DNA from: Apostichopus japonicus
Taxonomy: Eukaryota; Echinodermata; Holothuroidea; Aspidochirotida; Stichopodidae
DNA: 64,000 nucleotides
Direction: 5' to 3'
NCBI RefSeq assembly: GCF_037975245.1
Contig: NC_092569.1
Coordinates: forward strand, 4,674,501-4,738,500
Shown: positions 41,201 through 49,650 of the stretch, piece by piece
Numbering within the stretch: the first letter of the stretch is position 1
How the letters are laid out: every line of letters starts with the position of its first letter
The notes under the pieces: model-generated
What the model was told of the DNA's origin: nothing
Database searches by the model: none
Seen by the model: the letters and a program-made list of their open reading frames with translations, nothing else
Made by a program: the position numbers and the translations under genes

Positions 41201-44200
41201 TATTTTTCCAAAAGTCTGCTTAAATAATTAAATTTTCCTAAGATATTGACAATGAGAGAAAGAGAGTGGGAGAGAGAGACGGTGAGAGAGAGATTTGCTG
41301 GTGTTGTTTTTTTTTTTATTTACTTTTTTTATTATTAAAATTTAAGTCAGTTTTGCAAATTTTAGTGAGTACAAATTTGTGGTGCATCAGGAGCTGTGTT
41401 GAGCTGAGGTAAATTACTCATTCAAGGCAAATGAATAATCTGCAGAGTACTTCTCGTCTGTCTTTAAATGTTTAGTTTTAATTTATTAAATTTCTTCATT
41501 TTTTTTTTTTAAATTTGTGTATTTAGTCGCAACCCAACAGGATTTTAACGAAAGATCGAAATACCCCAACACAAATGAGAGACTTAGATATAGATATATA
41601 TGCAATCTGGAATATTATATGAAAGGAGACTCAGCTGGTTAATTGTTTTGCACACCCCCACAAAGGGAAAAAAACACACGCACACAATTCTGGATGACTC
41701 TCTGTGATACTGCGCATGTTTCTTAATCAAGCGTCAAGATTTCGACGAATAATTCATTACCGGCTGTTTTTTATGGAAACAAGCCGCTCAGCAAAATTCA
41801 AGTTTTTCAGCAATTATCTTTCCATCATCGTGCCATTGCTCTAGAAACAACAACGAACAGCCGGAACTAGATCCAGGCTAGATTAAGGCACTAGTTTTTG
41901 GGGGGGGGACAAAATTTTCCCAAGTTTGAGTTTTGTCCCCCATCTGATCAATCCTACTTTGTGTACTGTATAACGTTTCTTCGATGTCCCAGAATTTTCG
42001 ATTTTAAAGAGAAAAAGAAGGGGGGGGGGGTTGAAAAAAACTTTTGGCAAGATTTCCATCTTTTCTTCTGCGTCTAAAAAGCAAAGGAGAGGATTTGCTT
42101 AAATTACTTACTCTCTGTGCCATTGGGAGTGATTGAACAGTTATTAGTCTCTGGTGTTGAAATGTCGTTATGAGGGGATCCCCCGTTGGTGCTACTGACT
42201 TGGTCCTGTGGGCTCGCTATCTGCTGAATGTCCATAGACCTGATTAAGGGAGAGAGAGATGAAAAGAGAAAAATAAAATATTAAAAAAGCCTGAGTGAAG
42301 AGACCAAGGAAAGAGAAGTTATTGTCACTTAACTAGAAATGTAGAACTTCAATTTTTTGGGGGGGAAATTTATTACACTTCAACTGGGGGAATTCTAACA
42401 AAACACAACCTCTATCAGATGTTGGTTTACTCTACAACTATTTAAATACAAATCGCAAAAACAATGTGAAAGTTCCTATTGTATGGATGAGCTTAAAGAC
42501 TTCACAGAACAAATAACCTTTCTGATTTTTTTTTATCATTATGATTATTACAGGCTTTGCTAAAATTTACAAAATTATTATGGTTAAAATTTTGTTTCTC
42601 AGGAAAAATTGTATCTACTCTAGTGACCATTGACAGCTTCAAAAGCAATGTTAAAATTTTATCTCAAAAAGTATTAAAACACTGGATGAACTTCTATTCC
42701 CCGCATTTCACAATATGCAAGAGACCTAGGACTTAAAATATAATTATTATATAAATCAGAAATATAACAAATTGTTTATATCTGAGCGACTGAAATGAAT
42801 AAGTTAGCAAGCATCTGTGTCATCATAGCAAAAGATGCTACATAGCCGGTTGAATGTCTCATTTTAATAACAGGTTCCCATTATTAACACAAAACTTCCA
42901 ATTTCTTTCCCTCGCCACCCTCCCACCACTTCTCCCCTTCCCCAACCCACCTGCCTTTGAATTCTCTATGCGGCAAATTTTATCATTTCTTTGTATATAT
43001 TATATAAAATAATGCTAAAATATTTTGAAAGAAAAAAAAAAGCAGGAAAACAAAAATGCAAATTTATGTGTTGCAGCTAGATGACAAGATTGACTTAGCT
43101 ATGCACACGACAAGTAAAGAATGGTTTTTTCTTTCTTTGTGGTACGTCAATAATTAGCGTGCTTCAAGTACATACAAGGCGGACATTTATACCAGCAGAA
43201 TCTCTCACTTGCCTCAATAGGTACAGTTTAAGATGGCGAAACCCGATACGCGGGCAAGGTAAGAGGACACCAGATTCACGTGATCAAAGGGTAGAAGGAA
43301 CGCTTCCAAAGACGTGCAGAATTTAGCAGCGTTCCTTCGCTACAGGGTTATATATGGACGAGGAAATAGCACATTCTTTTATAGCAAAGTGATATTCATC
43401 GACTGATTTCTGAGAACCTTGTACATATGTAGCAACATTGACAATATTAGACACACTGAATTTTTTTTTTAACATAAAGCAAAATTTGATGATGAAACAC
43501 AAAAGGGGGAAATGAGGACAAATTTTGCAATTATACACACGCTGGCCTGTAGCCAGAAATTCTGAGATGGAGGGGCGGGCACCAAACAAGTTTGGGAGGA
43601 GCACAATACTCCTGTTCTGCAACTTGTGAAGTTTTTGTACATATAATGTTAGCACAGATTGGAGGGGATGGACATAGTTATCTGCATTGGGGGTGGGGGT
43701 GGGGGTGGGAATAGGATCCAACCAACTCGCATTCCCTTATTTTCTACTCAGATCTTGGTTAGTCTGTTGCTTTCTTACAATAAGTTTCCTTTTATACAAA
43801 TAAGTTCAATCTCCTATTGGACCCACTCTACTCCCCTTGGCTCCTCCCCCTATATTCCCACTTGTAACCCCTTCCCCCTATATTCTCCCTTGGGTCCCCC
43901 TCTACTCCACATTCTCTTACCTTGATGGGGAGGAGTGGTGTTCACTTGTACCATTTGTTTCTGCATATGCTCTTTTCACCTGTAACAAAAAAATACAGAG
44001 AGAGATTGTTAAACACTGTATACAAACATTATTATTGAAAGCTTTTTAATAGTTAAATTCAGCGGTATAATGTCAACTTACTAACCATTGAAATTTAATT
44101 AAATTTACTACACAATTCCAGCATGCAAGTATTCCCCTTTGTAGAAACAAAATGATGACCCCGTTAAAAGTGGGGGGAGGGGTGGGAGAATGTAGTAGAT

Positions 44201-47016
44201 AAACTGCCTGCACAGTCAAAAATTACAACAAGAAAATGAATTTTGTCAGCTTTTAAAATGTTTGATGGATAAATCATGAATAAAAGATCAGCCCTGGTTG
44301 AAGCTGATATACAAACTTATACAGTCAAGGCTTTCATATCTATTTACCAAAATTCTGTAAGAAAAAATGAATATTTTATACTCATTTTTGAAAGAAACAT
44401 TTAGGTAAAGTAACTTAATACACAATGATCATCAACATCAACAGTTCACAATTTTTTATTTGAGTTTGTTCCCATTTTTATCCCTTTTTTTTTTTTTACT
44501 CTGGCAAAAATCTATTTCATTGTTGACGTTTGGTAGGTATATTTTCCACTTGTCATGATGATCCGGTTTACTTTAGTTTGATATATACAGAGGGTGTCCA
44601 TAACACTATAGCTGAAACCAAATACAGGGACTCTAAAACCAGGCAACCGACCAGTCTGCAATAGAAGATTGCAGTGATCAGATCAAGTGGTATCGATGGA
44701 GGATTATCCACAGTGCTTGTATTCCTGTCTGCTGCCACCCTTTTGTATCAATCGATTCCACTCATTAAAGAAATTTCGAAGCTCTGTTAATTGAACAAAA
44801 AACTAGTATTCGTACGCATGCTGTGAAGGGCATGATATCGTTACTGCATTAATGTAGAAGCTCGTAGTCGAGTACCACCGAACACAAGCTGCATTTTGAT
44901 TGTCATGCTAATTAATCAAACTCTGCTGAAAGAAAGGATGTGTTGCCATGGTTACCCTAAATTTGAGAACATTCAAAAGAAACACTGGACGAATTATTTT
45001 TTTGGGTGTTGACCATTCACTGACTACAAGTGATCAGACTAGGTAACCTTTCTGCATATAATGCAAAACTAGTTCATTCAATGCTAATTTCCTTTAGGAG
45101 TATTGATGGGCCAGTTTACAAGGTTGTCAGGGAAGGACTTCTGTGTGACCTCAAATGACCTGGTGAACTTATAACTTCAGGTATGTTGAACAGAGTCATT
45201 GACAAAGGTCAATAGGTTAACACAAAACCAGCAAAATTCACTGTACAAAGTCAATGACATTTAGGTACTTGTGAATTATGTTGGTTTTAAGACAAATATT
45301 GACAGTCCATGTACATAGACAATTTTCAAAGAAACTGCAAAAGCTGTATAAAATCTAATGACCGCATGTACCTGTACAATTTTCCTTCTCTCCGTAAAAC
45401 TGAAGTCAACCTTACTCAATTTCCTTACAAACATGAAACTAGAGACATTTTATCTGTTGTTTTGTCCCTTGCTTTTATAATCAAACTAACAGTATGGAAT
45501 GTTTCCCGAAAGAAAATGAAGACGGTATTGAAGAAACTAAGCATGAATAGACACCGGATATGTGAGCTGATCAATTAATTCACTTTGGCTTTGGCTTTGA
45601 GTACAAAGTTTCTGTATGCTGCCATGTTGGACAAATCTAACAGTGATACGGACTTTGGAACCGTGTTGCCGACTTTGCAGTACACGGTTCCCCTCACAAT
45701 GTTGCAAGGTCGGTAAGAGTGACTCTATAATTTAACCTTTCTGGAAACCAAAAAGAACTTATTTTCTTATAGCAGTGATCCCTGGTGACTTGCAATTGCT
45801 ATTGATCACATCCCCCTGATCTTCGTCAACATGACTCTACATGTAAAACGTCGTAGTAAAGATGATGGCATTGTTTATGAATTGATGCCATCACACATAT
45901 CTCATACGCTGTACAAAGCAGTATGTTTGTCTTGTCATGTAACAACTTCAGAGTATAACTTTCAATTTGCGCCACTGGCACATTAACTTCAAAACAACAT
46001 TATCATATCTTTGAACTCTGAGTTATTTATATCCATGAGCCTGAAATGCGCTGCATGCTCCCCGAGAGTTCACCTCTCCAAAGAGCAGACCCCGACTCGA
46101 CGGATACGGTCCGAACAATTTCTGATTTGACGGGATGGCCTAATTTTGTCACTTGCCAAGAGTCGATCCACAGGACAGACTCACGTGAAGAGCCTACACG
46201 GCTAATTCCTTGGCAATATTCACAAAACCTAGATACCAAAATTGTGAAATGGCATGTCCATTAGTAAGTATCGAAAACACCAAGCACCCCTGCTGTCAAC
46301 CTATCCAATCGTTTTAGTGTCCTACTGCTTGCAGAGTCAGGAAATAAGCCTCGATATCGTACGTCCGGGGGAACCTAAATGACGGGTTCTGCTCAGGGAG
46401 CAATGCTAAATATATAAAGAAACTCTACATTTCTATTCGTTCAGATTTCTTTTTTATTTATTTTTTTTTACTACAATCCAACCTCTATTTCGGGGAAGGA
46501 AACCATGATCTTTTGCCAGACTAAGGTGTAATTATTGCCTAGCTACAGTGCTCTGGTTTTCCTTTATTAAAACATATATACAGAGGGCTGCAGTACTTGC
46601 AACAAGTATGGAACTTGTATGCCTGCCTTCAGCTAATGGTTTTGTTAATATAATAACAATCAATTTCAAAGAAAATTTATAGCTTAGATACCAAACCAGG
46701 CAGCCTATATATACCATGTTATGTAAAGGTAAGATGCACTTTCTTAACAAGAGCAAGTAATATGATTCAATAGTTAAACTGCAATATTTGGAAACCTGGT
46801 CCCATCTGGTCACATTGGTATACAAAACATGAACACAAAGTTCTTTCAAAGCGAATTATAGGAATTTCCCCACATTTCATCTTTTTTTTTCTTTCCATCA
46901 TTACAGATTAATTGAGGAGTAAACTCCATTTCTAAATAGAAACAAAGAAAGAAAAATATTCCTGCCAAAAAAAGCACTTTACAGAGACTTACCAATGGGT
47001 GATGTTTTCTGGACAT
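990..47016 (-). CDS. eya: eya (eyes absent) homolog gene, spliced, 3' end outside the window
   Basis: Eya proteins are nuclear transcriptional co-activators that bind Six-family homeoproteins and Dach, and they are also HAD-type protein tyrosine phosphatases. Sixteen exons were joined by hand. From 43,979 to 1,093 every acceptor is AG, every internal donor except the last is GT, and the codon phase is consistent at every junction (532 codons from the candidate ATG at 47,016). Conserved blocks in order are [35 protein letters not shown], the Tyr/Ser/Pro-rich region, [77 protein letters not shown] and [14 protein letters not shown]. The DLDET motif holds the nucleophilic Asp of motif I. The remaining roughly 105 residues, including TTTQ and GDG, lie left of position 1. 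Family assignment is certain; the first exon and the exact isoforms are inferred. Confidence 0.97.
1094..2413. other. intron of eya with 61-bp tandem duplication
   Basis: This is the intron between the SYKNNVG and LLGP exons. It contains an exact 61-bp duplication (2,052-2,173) and C-rich tracts (about 1,836-1,854 and 1,955-1,983) within a dispersed-repeat-like stretch. No other open, conserved segment was found. Confidence 0.85.
2052..2173. repeat. exact 61-bp tandem duplication
   Basis: Two identical 61-bp copies (2,052-2,112 and 2,113-2,173) begin tacgtagttaaaattactct and end ttaaccagc. I see no mismatches between the copies, which implies a recent event. On the gene strand each copy contains CTCAG|gtacaaag, a donor-like match, and each is preceded by an AG. 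Confidence 0.95.
2414..2574 (-). CDS. eya: eya exon: [10 protein letters not shown]...[11 protein letters not shown]...YKNNVG
   Basis: The exon has 161 nt. Acceptor ttttttcttccccgcag at 2,576-2,575; donor GGAG|gtgagt at 2,413. It encodes [40 protein letters not shown] and [13 protein letters not shown]. It belongs to the helical insertion (cap-like) part of the Eya domain, which takes part in Six binding in solved vertebrate structures (family knowledge). It ends in phase 1. Confidence 0.98.
2575..2873. other. short intron of eya (299 bp)
   Basis: This is a simple AT-rich intron between the two conserved Eya-domain exons, with a strong acceptor tract at its left (gene 3') end. Nothing else was seen. 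Confidence 0.9.
2874..2932 (-). CDS. eya: eya exon: [19 protein letters not shown]
   Basis: The exon has 59 nt. Acceptor ccctctcttgcag at 2,934-2,933; donor TTTAAC|gtaagt at 2,873. It encodes [19 protein letters not shown] and the first two bases of Thr. This acidic segment is one of the most conserved stretches of the Eya domain; only Ala replaces the usual Ser (DDVSSDD in human). Confidence 0.98.
2933..7476. other. intron of eya (4.5 kb), only simple tracts seen
   Basis: The intron holds scattered simple tracts: a G run near 4,247-4,275 (G-quadruplex-capable), a GAT repeat near 4,870-4,893, a CA repeat at 5,829-5,847, a C run near 5,979-5,992 and G runs near 6,331 and 6,904-6,915. The open frames of 60-115 codons have no recognisable domains and overlap low-complexity DNA. 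Confidence 0.8.
7477..7566 (-). CDS. eya: eya exon: [23 protein letters not shown] block
   Basis: The exon has 90 nt (30 codons). Acceptor gttctcctcttcag at 7,568-7,567; donor TTAGAA|gtaagt at 7,476. It reads [20 protein letters not shown] then [10 protein letters not shown], nearly identical to vertebrate EYA4 ([26 protein letters not shown]...). Both ends are phase 0. Confidence 0.98.
8670..8749. other. two neighbouring intronic stem-loops
   Basis: The first inverted repeat is CCAATTTACT (8,670-8,679) with AGTAAATTGG (8,690-8,699), perfect over 10 bp with a 10-base loop. The second is CTGGCCCAGTT (8,722-8,732) with AACTGAGGCCAG (8,738-8,749), 11 bp with one bulged base. The surrounding 8.45-9.05 kb is less repetitive than its flanks. 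Function is unknown. Confidence 0.6.
9299..9343. repeat. short tandem repeat, 18-bp unit (ccccaactcttccccgtc)
   Basis: Two full copies and one half copy of an 18-bp unit lie in a C-rich stretch of an eya intron. Confidence 0.85.
14614..14697 (-). CDS. eya: eya exon: start of Eya domain, catalytic DLDET
   Basis: The exon has 84 nt (28 codons). Acceptor ctttgttctacag at 14,699-14,698; donor GGAAAG|gtacgt at 14,613. It encodes [20 protein letters not shown] then SYATRFGK. This is HAD motif I of the Eya phosphatase: the first Asp of DLDET is the nucleophile and the second acts in general acid/base catalysis and Mg binding (family knowledge). All catalytic residues of this motif are intact. Both ends are phase 0. 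Confidence 0.98.
14698..15636. other. intron of eya (0.94 kb)
   Basis: This AT-rich intron between the linker exon and the DLDET exon contains a C run (about 15,391-15,402) and a G run (about 15,521-15,534). Nothing further was seen. Confidence 0.85.
15637..15767 (-). CDS. eya: eya exon: basic linker ending [11 protein letters not shown]
   Basis: The exon has 131 nt. Acceptor cattctttcactgcag at 15,769-15,768; donor GTCGAC|gtaagc at 15,636. It reads [20 protein letters not shown] then [23 protein letters not shown]. Human EYA1 has KSRGRGRRNNPSPPPDSDLE just before the Eya domain, the same basic-then-NPSP arrangement. The Arg/Lys cluster could act as a nuclear localisation signal (inference). 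The exon ends in phase 0, immediately before the Eya domain. Confidence 0.95.
15768..20976. other. intron of eya (5.2 kb), AT-rich with simple repeats
   Basis: The intron contains TTC/CTT triplet tracts (17,247-17,265 and about 18,944-18,975), a GA/AG-rich patch at 17,605-17,700 and an AAATAAATAC-type repeat at 20,818-20,882. Open frames here are short and low-complexity. No gene is supported. Confidence 0.8.
20818..20882. repeat. AT-rich short tandem repeat (aaataaatac)
   Basis: This is an irregular array of AAATA and AAATAC units just gene-downstream of the TTTYRL exon. Confidence 0.85.
20977..21124 (-). CDS. eya: eya exon: [14 protein letters not shown]...[12 protein letters not shown]
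   Basis: The exon has 148 nt. Acceptor ttccattgcag at 21,126-21,125; donor GAAC|gtaagt at 20,976. It encodes [20 protein letters not shown], then [15 protein letters not shown] and a Thr-rich end [12 protein letters not shown]. It corresponds to human DYPSYPSFGQGQYAQYY...YMTSSNTSP...ATYQLQE. It is the last exon of the Tyr/Ser-rich region; the His at the junction (C|AC) leads into the basic linker. Confidence 0.95.
21125..21414. other. short intron of eya (290 bp)
   Basis: Bounded by CAG|gtaagc and ttgcag|GGTG. It contains a GGGAGA-rich patch at 21,266-21,309. Nothing else was seen. Confidence 0.9.
21415..21512 (-). CDS. eya: eya exon: [14 protein letters not shown]...YNSTQQ, tandem NAG acceptor
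   Basis: The exon has 98 nt, or 95 nt if the second acceptor is used. The 3' splice site reads ccctgacag|cag|GCAGTG: AG at 21,514-21,513 or 21,511-21,510. The first gives TMQ-A-GSAFTT, the second TMQ-GSAFTT; human EYA1 reads QMQGSSFTTSSG, matching the second. The exon ends YNSTQQ at donor CAG|gtaagc (21,414), parallel to human FNSSQQ. It contains two Cys (TCSCY) in an otherwise Cys-poor region. Confidence 0.93.
21513..22162. other. intron of eya (0.65 kb)
   Basis: This AT-rich intron ends gene-downstream in the tandem NAG acceptor. No other feature was seen. Confidence 0.9.
22163..22291 (-). CDS. eya: eya exon: [10 protein letters not shown]...YYPTMQ
   Basis: The exon has 129 nt. Acceptor gtatctcccag at 22,293-22,292; donor TGCAAG|gtaacg at 22,162. 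It reads [20 protein letters not shown] then [10 protein letters not shown] and [12 protein letters not shown]. It aligns with human AGIKTEGGLSQSQSPGQTG...PYSYQMQG. IKTDP sits where vertebrates have IKTE, a second SUMO-type motif. The length is a multiple of three and both internal boundaries are phase 1. Confidence 0.95.
22292..24674. other. intron of eya (2.4 kb) with dispersed-repeat-like sequence
   Basis: The stretch 22,840-23,190 (atggaa...gcggaaa, catgcctgg motifs) and the gtact-rich stretch 23,197-23,262 look like decayed dispersed repeats. The rest is AT-rich with no supported gene. Confidence 0.75.
24675..24814 (-). CDS. eya: eya exon: [10 protein letters not shown], Tyr/Pro/Gln-rich
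   Basis: The exon has 140 nt. Acceptor tttttttctcaccgtcag at 24,816-24,815; donor TTACG|gtaagt at 24,674. It encodes [20 protein letters not shown], a Gly/Asn/Tyr stretch, and [19 protein letters not shown] is one of the most conserved parts of the Eya N-terminal half and anchors the alignment to human EYA1 and EYA4. The region belongs to the low-complexity Pro/Ser/Thr/Tyr-rich transactivation segment. Confidence 0.96.
27322..27383 (-). CDS. eya: candidate alternative first exon of eya ([12 protein letters not shown]...)
   Basis: From ATG 27,383 the frame reads [20 protein letters not shown] and ends in phase 2 at donor CCAG|gtaggg (27,321). Phase 2 is what the next exon (24,814) needs, giving [15 protein letters not shown]. 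The exon lies alone within the 6.1-kb intron between 30,906 and 24,814. No convincing acceptor with a pyrimidine tract precedes it, which favours an internal promoter over a cassette exon. A second in-frame Met is six codons in. The peptide is not recognisable from other Eya proteins. The isoform would lack everything before YPHILPTP, including the IKSEP motif. Confidence 0.45.
30476..30830 (-). mobile_element. tRNA-derived SINE, minus strand, with TAA-repeat tail
   Basis: On the minus strand the head carries an A-box-like TGACCAAGTGGATGG (30,812-30,798) and a B-box-like GGTTAGATACC (30,749-30,739), about 48 bases apart, as in Ser/Leu-type tRNA genes with a long variable arm. About 240 bases of body follow, and the element ends in an ATT/TAA-rich tail (30,476-30,545). 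The A and B boxes diverge from consensus and the body lacks an intact cloverleaf, so this is a retroposed copy, not a tRNA gene. The tail contacts AT-rich intron sequence. Confidence 0.7.
30906..30981 (-). CDS. eya: eya exon: [10 protein letters not shown]...FPSQYY
   Basis: The exon has 76 nt. Acceptor ttttttggtttccag at 30,983-30,982; donor TATAG|gtgagt at 30,905. Joined in phase it gives [18 protein letters not shown] then [19 protein letters not shown]. The human counterpart is the SSSFSPRPTHQFSPPQ region leading into [10 protein letters not shown]. The acceptor is followed immediately by TAG, making a CAG-TAG tandem; use of the second site would replace Val-Ala by Ala without a frameshift. 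Confidence 0.9.
30982..34654. other. intron of eya (3.7 kb)
   Basis: The intron contains a dispersed-repeat-like patch at 32,158-32,300 (gtagccagaaata followed by a G run, also seen near 43,552), C/G-rich tracts at 33,575-33,605 and 33,866-33,905, and a short diverged duplication (34,017-34,055 and 34,074-34,105, shared ttcccacacagta). No supported gene. Confidence 0.75.
34655..34741 (-). CDS. eya: eya exon: (I)KSEPLSS block
   Basis: The exon has 87 nt. Acceptor ctactcgtctttcag at 34,743-34,742; donor ACACAG|gtatgt at 34,654. It reads [20 protein letters not shown] then SVTVDNYT. The residue before Lys is built from the previous exon's last base plus TC, giving Ile, so the peptide is IKSEP, matching VKTEP of vertebrate EYA1/EYA4. 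This fits the SUMO-acceptor consensus (hydrophobic-Lys-x-Glu). The length is a multiple of three and both ends are phase 1. Confidence 0.93.
34742..38392. other. intron of eya (3.65 kb) with a degenerate SINE copy
   Basis: The intron contains a GGA-rich tract (34,780-34,819), a C run near 35,854, G-rich patches near 36,745-36,822 and a degraded SINE-like segment near 37,830-38,045. No other coding segment was recognised. Confidence 0.75.
37830..38045 (-). mobile_element. degenerate relative of the 30.5-kb SINE
   Basis: The order gaaaaccgaggctttcattt, ttggatggaaccccatcctac, tcagctggccagaaattgga, caatctccc parallels the 30.69-30.77-kb stretch (gaaaacccaagattgctctt, ttggatgaaaaccccacctt, ctcggctgggtatctaaccc, gaacctccc). 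Similarity is patchy, implying an older copy in the same orientation. Confidence 0.45.
38393..38470 (-). CDS. eya: eya in-frame cassette-type exon ([13 protein letters not shown]...)
   Basis: The exon has 78 nt, a multiple of three, with phase 1 at both ends, so it can be skipped without a frameshift. Acceptor gttgttgcag at 38,472-38,471; donor ACAA|gtaagc at 38,392. It encodes [20 protein letters not shown] then NSSDT. Human EYA4 has an extra segment at the same place, between its NGT and KTEP blocks, with a loosely similar NTADWLLSCNTP. With the exon the join reads NGTE-S-NHAS...DT-I-KSEP; without it, NGTE-I-KSEP. Exon identity is well supported; skipping is inferred. Confidence 0.85.
38471..42111. 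other. intron of eya (3.6 kb) containing an alternative first exon
   Basis: The intron hosts the candidate exon at 40,913-41,000. A GA-rich tract lies at 41,250-41,293, and a repeat-like aactagatccaggctagatt stretch followed by a G run lies near 41,864-41,945. The rest is AT-rich with no supported gene. Confidence 0.8.
40913..41000 (-). CDS. eya: candidate alternative first exon of eya ([14 protein letters not shown]...)
   Basis: Starting at ATG 41,000 the frame reads [18 protein letters not shown] then a basic tail ending KPSWR, with donor GTT|gtaagaa at 40,912. It ends in phase 1, the phase required by both the exon at 38,470 (joined residue Cys) and the exon at 34,741 (joined residue Phe). 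CpG density is far above the flanks, as expected for constrained coding sequence. I do not recognise the peptide from other Eya proteins. The frame stays open upstream of the ATG; an acceptor at 41,097-41,096 (gttacag) is also phase-compatible, so it could be an internal exon instead. No transcript evidence is available here. Confidence 0.5.
42112..42239 (-). CDS. eya: eya exon: [10 protein letters not shown]...ITPNGTE
   Basis: The exon has 128 nt. Acceptor tccctta-atcag at 42,241-42,240; donor AGA|gtaagt at 42,111. It reads [13 protein letters not shown], then a Ser/Thr/Asn-rich stretch, then CSITPNGTE. This matches the start of human EYA1 (MEMQDLTSPH...MTPNGTE), where the Met is the initiator; here the Met is internal if upstream exons are used, but it could also serve as a start. 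It ends in phase 1 with A, so the following residue is Ser or Ile depending on which exon is joined next. Confidence 0.95.
42240..43920. other. intron of eya (1.7 kb)
   Basis: The intron contains a second gtagccagaaat repeat-like segment (43,551-43,615) and a G-rich tract (43,689-43,709). Nothing else was seen. Confidence 0.8.
43921..43979 (-). CDS. eya: eya exon: VKRAYAET...SSPSR N-terminal block
   Basis: The exon has 59 nt. Acceptor ttttttgttacag at 43,981-43,980; donor AAG|gtaagag at 43,920. Only one frame is open (the other two hit TGA), reading [15 protein letters not shown] then SSPS. It joins the next exon as AG|G = Arg to give SRSMDIQQ. Human EYA4 has VKKTCTES...SRSMEMQDL at the same place, so exon, frame and boundary agree with the family. 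There is no in-frame ATG, so a further upstream start exon is required unless translation begins at the Met of MDIQQ. Confidence 0.88.
43980..46992. other. putative first coding intron of eya (3.0 kb)
   Basis: This lies between the candidate start exon and the VKRAYAET exon, if the start-exon assignment is right. It holds a T run near 44,486-44,498 and a moderately GC-rich patch (46,050-46,200) with overlapping short frames on both strands that match nothing I recognise. Confidence 0.6.
46993..47016 (-). CDS. eya: eya candidate first coding exon (MSRKHHPL)
   Basis: The minus strand reads ATG, seven more codons, then a near-perfect donor TTG|gtaagt at 46,992. The piece ends in phase 0, exactly what the next exon (43,979) needs, giving [16 protein letters not shown]. 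Human EYA4 also has a short initiating segment just before its VKKTCTES block. An in-frame TGA lies four codons upstream, so the reading frame opens here; position -3 of the ATG is A. A possible acceptor (tcgtctacag) about 90 bases upstream would make this a 5'UTR-plus-start exon. The exon is too short to prove by similarity. Confidence 0.45.
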
Positions 47017-49650
<2,634 letters not shown>

